In this document: positions 6,574 to 9,658 of the stretch, piece after piece
Layout: every line of letters starts with the position of its first letter
How positions within the stretch are numbered: position 1 is the first letter of the stretch
Origin: Planctomycetota bacterium
GTDB taxonomy: Bacteria; Planctomycetota; UBA1135; UBA2386
Length of the DNA stretch: 9,658 nt
Assembly (NCBI GenBank): GCA_020425915.1
Contig: JAGQQZ010000162.1
Span: 1 to 9,658, forward strand
Direction of reading: 5' to 3'
Program-made: the position numbers and the translations under genes
The notes under the pieces: generated by a model
Database searches by the model: none
Seen by the model: the letters and a program-made list of their open reading frames with translations, nothing else
What the model was told of the DNA's origin: nothing

Positions 6574-8195
6574 GGAGCGAACGTGAATCCGACGGCGTTC
6601 GACACTCGGTGGATGCTGTTCAGCGGATCGTAGATCACGAAAGCGTGGTCGAGATGTGTCCCGACCAGACCCGGTGGCAGCACACCGGCTGGAATCGTGA
6701 ACGAGCCGGAGGACCGACCGTTCGCGTCGAGCGGCCCCGAGCTGCCCGCGAACGGGAACGTGTTCATCGAGTTCAGCGAGGTGACCATCCAGCCGTCGAA
6801 GTTGAGCGGCAGCGTCAGGCCGTTCACGGGCAGACCGGGGGAGGTTCCCGAGGACGAGCCGACGAGCAAGTAGGTCTCTCCGGCATGGTTTGCGCCGGTG
6901 ACCATGTCGAACTGGATGGTTCCGCCGGCCGTCAACGAGAGTTCGTCCCGGTCCTGCCACAGCGTGCGATCGACGAAGTGGGTGTGGAACATCACACCCG
7001 ATGCCGCTTGGTACTCCCAAACGCGTTGACCTGACGGCGTGAGTTCGAACAGCCATCCCTGTCCGCCGCTGCACACGAGAGTGTTCCCGTTGGGGAGCCG
7101 CTCGGCGCTCGAGACGAAGCTCGAGCCGAAGTCCGGCGCGGAGTAGGACCAGACCGGGCCAGCCGGGCCGTACGGCATTCCCGGTAGCGGCGCGATGAAG
7201 TTGCCGTTCCCGTCGAGGGGGAGCACGATCTCGTCGACCTTCGAGGAGCCGGGGTTCACGGTGCCATTGTTGAACACCACGATGTTCCCAGCGCCAGGAC
7301 GGCCTTCGTCGATGAAGTTCGCTCCGTGCTGGCCGATGAAATAGGCGTTCGCCAACGCACCGCGCCCGTACGCCGCGGGATTACCCCAACGGTAGAGCAG
7401 GTCGCCACCCTTGCCGTGGTTGCCGCCGGTCGAGCCGGCGGCTTCGGCCGTGGTGGTGCTGTGGTCGATGATCCAGATCTCGTTCTGCGAACGAGCACTG
7501 ACCACGATCCAGTCGTGCACCGGGTCGTAGTCGATGCCGTTCAGGTGATTGAAGTCCCCGCCCGGCGGTGGCAGCGGCGGGTGATTGATGTCGATCTTCT
7601 CGGGGTGGTCGGCGATGACACCGAAGTTCGGTTTCGTGCCATCCAGATCCTGGATCAAGTGATCCCAGACGTGCCACTCCCAGACGATGATGCCGCCGGA
7701 CGGGGGCGTCGGCTGCACCTCGATGATGTGGTCTGGCCGGAACGGACCGGGCTGCAGCAGCACCGGGTTGCGACCGGCGGCGATCGCATCGGCCTGGGAC
7801 TTCTCCTCCCACGCCAGCATCAGGATGTTGCCGTTCGGCAGCATCGCGATGTCGTGGTGGGAGATCGAACCTCCGCTGTCGTACTGGAAGTCCCACAGCA
7901 GGGTCCCGTCGAACGCGAACCGCCTGAGCCCCCCGCCGGCGCCCTGGATCGGGTAGGGGGTGCCCGTCCAGTACGTTCGCAGCAGCGTCCCGTCCTCGTC
8001 GACGTACACGCCCGTGCCCGGGATGTCCGTGTGGAACCACGTGTGGACGATGTTGCTCTGCTCGTCCAGCAGATACGTCTCTCGCTCGCCGAGATGACCG
8101 AAGACGCGTAGGCCCGGCTGTGGCGACTGCGCGATCGCGGTGGACGCGAGCGCGAGGACGTGTACGGCGAGGATTCTACGAAGGGTCGACGTCAT
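6570..8195 (-). CDS. Aryl-sulfate sulfotransferase (ASST)-like secreted beta-propeller protein
   Basis: This 541-residue protein starts at the ATG at 8193-8195 with a signal peptide (MTSTLRRILAVHVLALASTAIAQ, cleavage after about residue 22). An ATG 18 codons upstream would bury the leader and is less likely. Residues 25-400 match the ASST family, whose members transfer sulfate between phenols through a histidine in a six-bladed propeller. Seen here are blade motifs LPNGNIL (119-125) and LPNGNTL (368-374), DFNHLNGIDYDP with H217, GGDLLYRWGNP (263-273), QHGANF with H290 and NIVVFNNG. H114 and H404/H406 are further candidate active-site histidines. The mature protein has only one Cys (C375), so the disulfide known from E. 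coli ASST cannot form. Residues about 432-541 form an extra C-terminal domain (ETYLLVGSSSGTSPGLPVNG ... THLDHAFVIYD ... SNAVGF). It is first in a three-gene unit. Family is well supported; actual sulfotransferase activity is inferred. Confidence 0.82.
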   Translation of the reverse strand: MTSTLRRILAVHVLALASTAIAQSPQPGLRVFGHLGERETYLLDEQSNIVHTWFHTDIPGTGVYVDEDGTLLRTYWTGTPYPIQGAGGGLRRFAFDGTLLWDFQYDSGGSISHHDIAMLPNGNILMLAWEEKSQADAIAAGRNPVLLQPGPFRPDHIIEVQPTPPSGGIIVWEWHVWDHLIQDLDGTKPNFGVIADHPEKIDINHPPLPPPGGDFNHLNGIDYDPVHDWIVVSARSQNEIWIIDHSTTTAEAAGSTGGNHGKGGDLLYRWGNPAAYGRGALANAYFIGQHGANFIDEGRPGAGNIVVFNNGTVNPGSSKVDEIVLPLDGNGNFIAPLPGMPYGPAGPVWSYSAPDFGSSFVSSAERLPNGNTLVCSGGQGWLFELTPSGQRVWEYQAASGVMFHTHFVDRTLWQDRDELSLTAGGTIQFDMVTGANHAGETYLLVGSSSGTSPGLPVNGLTLPLNFDGWMVTSLNSMNTFPFAGSSGPLDANGRSSGSFTIPAGVLPPGLVGTHLDHAFVIYDPLNSIHRVSNAVGFTFAP

Positions 8196-8204
8196 CGGGC
8201 GTTC

Positions 8205-8222
8205 GGCGCCGTTCGTGGCGCC
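8205..8222. repeat. Short hairpin in the leader of the ASST-like gene
   Basis: Two copies of the palindromic hexamer GGCGCC (8205-8210 and 8217-8222) flank a 6-nt spacer and can form a 6-bp stem, ending 9 nt upstream of the ASST-like ATG. In the mRNA it would lie where a Shine-Dalgarno site is expected, and none is seen there. It may affect translation initiation, or it may be chance in GC-rich DNA. Confidence 0.3.
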
Positions 8223-8245
8223 AGGGAGCCGGAAGGTCTCCCCGG

Positions 8246-8251
8246 TCATTA
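8246..8251 (-). promoter_or_regulatory. Weak candidate -10 element for the ASST-yjbQ-cupin unit
   Basis: On the minus strand the sequence here reads ATAATG, within GGCATAATGACC, and CATAAT is close to the TATAAT -10 consensus. It is the only AT-rich spot in the 93-bp gap before the ASST-like gene and lies about 50 nt before its start codon. No recognisable -35 hexamer is found 17 nt upstream. The position suits a promoter; the evidence is thin. Confidence 0.25.
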
Positions 8252-8253
8252 TG

Positions 8254-8296
8254 CCCCATGATCGGCCCGCGTGCCGACTCCCCGATCGCTATGGGG
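8254..8296. repeat. Imperfect inverted repeat over the fadE stop codon, possible terminator
   Basis: CCCCAT plus GATCGG (8254-8265) pairs with CCGATC (8282-8287) and ATGGGG (8291-8296), giving 12 base pairs with a 3-nt bulge (8288-8290) around a 16-nt loop. The structure includes the fadE TAG stop codon (8289-8291). In the fadE transcript it is followed by GCATAATGACC, not a U-tract, so it is not a standard intrinsic terminator. It could be a U-less terminator, protect the 3' end of the fadE mRNA, or be a protein-binding palindrome next to the ASST promoter region. Confidence 0.5.
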
Positions 8297-9658
8297 AAAC
8301 CGGCTCGTTCGCAGCGTGTGCCGTGGCGAGGTAGTCCGCCAGAGAGAACGCGTCGACCTGGATCGCCTCCTCCCGTGCGGCTTCCGCTCGTCGGAGTTGT
8401 TCCACCTCGGACGGGTCGAGGATCGACTCGGCGACGGCGCGCTCGATCAGCTTCCCGATCGGGGCCTTCTCGAGCGTGCCCGCTCGAATTGCGTCCTTGA
8501 GTTTCTTGTGAATCGGTTCCGCGGCCGCGCACAACTCGAACGCGTGTTCGAGTCGTCCGAGCCCGACCCTGGCGTCCTCGGGCACGAAGCATCCGTTCGT
8601 GAGGGCATCGCGATCCGCGCCCGGAGTGAGCAGCATGCGGGCGACCTTGCCGCCGACGTGATCCGACGGGCCCGACCCGATCGGATTGATGCGGGACCAC
8701 AGGCGTACCGGACCGCGCAGCAGCGCGGCCCCCGGCATCCTGAGGTTCTGCAACAGACCCTGGAACGCCGTCTGCATCTGGCCGAACGCGTACTCGCAGG
8801 CCCACTGCATCAGCGGGACGTGCTCCGGCTTGCTGCCGTCGGCTTGGAATCGCCGCAACGTCGCGGAGACCAGCAACATCCATGCGAACACGTCGGCGTA
8901 TCGGCCAGTGATCTTCTCCTTGCGCTTGAGATCACCACCGAGGCCGGCCATGGCGAAGTCCGCGAACAGCGCGAACGTCGCCGACGACCAGCTCAGCCGT
9001 CGCCAGTAGGGTGCCGCGGGTCCGCTGACCGGAGAGGTCGCGATGCGACCACGCGTGACGCTCAACAGAACGGAGCGGAATCCGTTCCGGATCACGTGCC
9101 CGACGTGGCCCCAGAACGCGTGGTCGAACGCAACGCGATCGTTGTTCTCGGACGCCTCGATCTCGCGGAACGCGTACGGGTGGCATCGGATCGCACCTTG
9201 TCCGAACACCATCAGCGTTCGAGTCAGGATGTTCGCGCCCTCGACCGTGATGCTGATGGGCGTGCCGCAGTAGCCGTTGGCGAGCAGGTTGTTCGGCCCG
9301 CGGGAGATGGCGGCCCCGCCGCACACGTCCATCCCGTCGTTGATGATGTTCCGGTAGAGTTCGGTGAACTCGAACTTCGCCATGGCCGTGACGACCGGCG
9401 GGTTCGAGCCAGCGTCCAGCCCGCCGACGATGAACCGTCGCGTCGCCTCCATCAGGTAGGTGAATCCGCCGATGCGCGCGAGCGGCTCCTCGATGCCCTC
9501 GAATCGCCCGATCGCGAGGCCGAACTGCTTCCGGATCGCGGCGTACGCCCCGACGGCGCGGGCCACGAGCTTCGCGCCGCCTGTGCTCGTAGCCGGCAGC
9601 GAGATGCCGCGTCCTGCCGCCAGGCACTCCATCAGCATCCGCCAGCCGTGGCCGATCC
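8289..9658 (-). CDS. fadE: FadE-type acyl-CoA dehydrogenase (partial, C-terminal 455 residues)
   Basis: FadE catalyses the first step of fatty-acid beta-oxidation, the FAD-dependent alpha,beta-dehydrogenation of acyl-CoA. The frame is open to the right edge, so the N-terminal half is missing. The visible part starts IGHGWRMLMECLAAGRGISLPA, a hallmark of the long (about 800-residue) FadE family. It continues with EGIEEPLARIGGF and NLLANGYCGTPISITVEGANILTRTLMVFGQGAIRCHPY, where the Glu of TVEGANILTR (residue 139 of the fragment) is in the conserved active-site region. From about residue 170 the C-terminal FadE-specific domain (DUF1974) follows, with SMAGLGGDLKRKEKI-like AMAGLGGDLKRKEKITGRYADV and PSDHVGGKVARMLLTPGADRDALTNGCFVP. 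The residues agree with my recollection of E. coli FadE over the whole length. The TAG stop is at 8289-8291, inside a large inverted repeat. It is upstream of the ASST-like gene on the same strand with a 93-bp gap. Confidence 0.93.
   Translation of the reverse strand, partial: IGHGWRMLMECLAAGRGISLPATSTGGAKLVARAVGAYAAIRKQFGLAIGRFEGIEEPLARIGGFTYLMEATRRFIVGGLDAGSNPPVVTAMAKFEFTELYRNIINDGMDVCGGAAISRGPNNLLANGYCGTPISITVEGANILTRTLMVFGQGAIRCHPYAFREIEASENNDRVAFDHAFWGHVGHVIRNGFRSVLLSVTRGRIATSPVSGPAAPYWRRLSWSSATFALFADFAMAGLGGDLKRKEKITGRYADVFAWMLLVSATLRRFQADGSKPEHVPLMQWACEYAFGQMQTAFQGLLQNLRMPGAALLRGPVRLWSRINPIGSGPSDHVGGKVARMLLTPGADRDALTNGCFVPEDARVGLGRLEHAFELCAAAEPIHKKLKDAIRAGTLEKAPIGKLIERAVAESILDPSEVEQLRRAEAAREEAIQVDAFSLADYLATAHAANEPVSP

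Noticed and set aside
6570..6640. Possible TPP riboswitch controlling yjbQ
   Set aside because: The upstream bases are ASST coding sequence with no THI-box-like conserved segments, and the start is coupled by overlap.
6573..7074. Upstream extension of the yjbQ frame to a 302-residue protein
   Set aside because: The added 167 residues are Arg/Pro-rich and out of frame inside the ASST-like gene, while the GTG at 6573 gives the normal family length.

Overview
The window looks like chromosomal DNA from a high-GC bacterium, most likely a planctomycete or a close relative. The reasons are the long GC-rich antisense open frames, mostly weak Shine-Dalgarno sequences, GTG starts, an ECF sigma / zinc anti-sigma pair with a very long C-terminal part, and an aryl-sulfate sulfotransferase-like protein with an extra C-terminal domain that I recall from planctomycete secreted proteins. 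This placement is inference. No mobile element, tRNA, rRNA or CRISPR array is visible.

Layout: (1) 1-1171, minus strand: an NfeD-like membrane protein followed by the N-terminal 200 residues of a flotillin, the classic NfeD/flotillin membrane-microdomain pair. (2) 1172-1295: a divergent intergenic region. (3) 1296-5129, plus strand: an ECF sigma factor, a membrane-anchored zinc anti-sigma factor overlapping it by 7 bp, and an exported secretin-like protein with a strong Shine-Dalgarno site 43 bp further on. (4) 5135-8195, minus strand: three genes joined by 4-bp GTGA stop/start overlaps, transcribed in the order sulfotransferase-like beta-propeller protein, YjbQ/UPF0047 enzyme, cupin/JmjC-like putative oxygenase. 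(5) 8289-9658, minus strand: the C-terminal part of a FadE-type acyl-CoA dehydrogenase, running off the right edge. A long imperfect inverted repeat covers its stop codon.

The most unusual element is the plus-strand trio. The 580-residue secretin-like protein is an internal tandem duplication: two modules about 280 residues apart, each with an N-domain-like alpha/beta part followed by a beta-rich core, with several ungapped matching stretches. Placed directly after a sigma/anti-sigma pair whose anti-sigma has about 360 residues predicted outside the cytoplasm, it suggests an envelope-sensing module in which the exported protein is either the sensor partner or the target of the sigma factor. 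That link rests on gene order and has not been shown.
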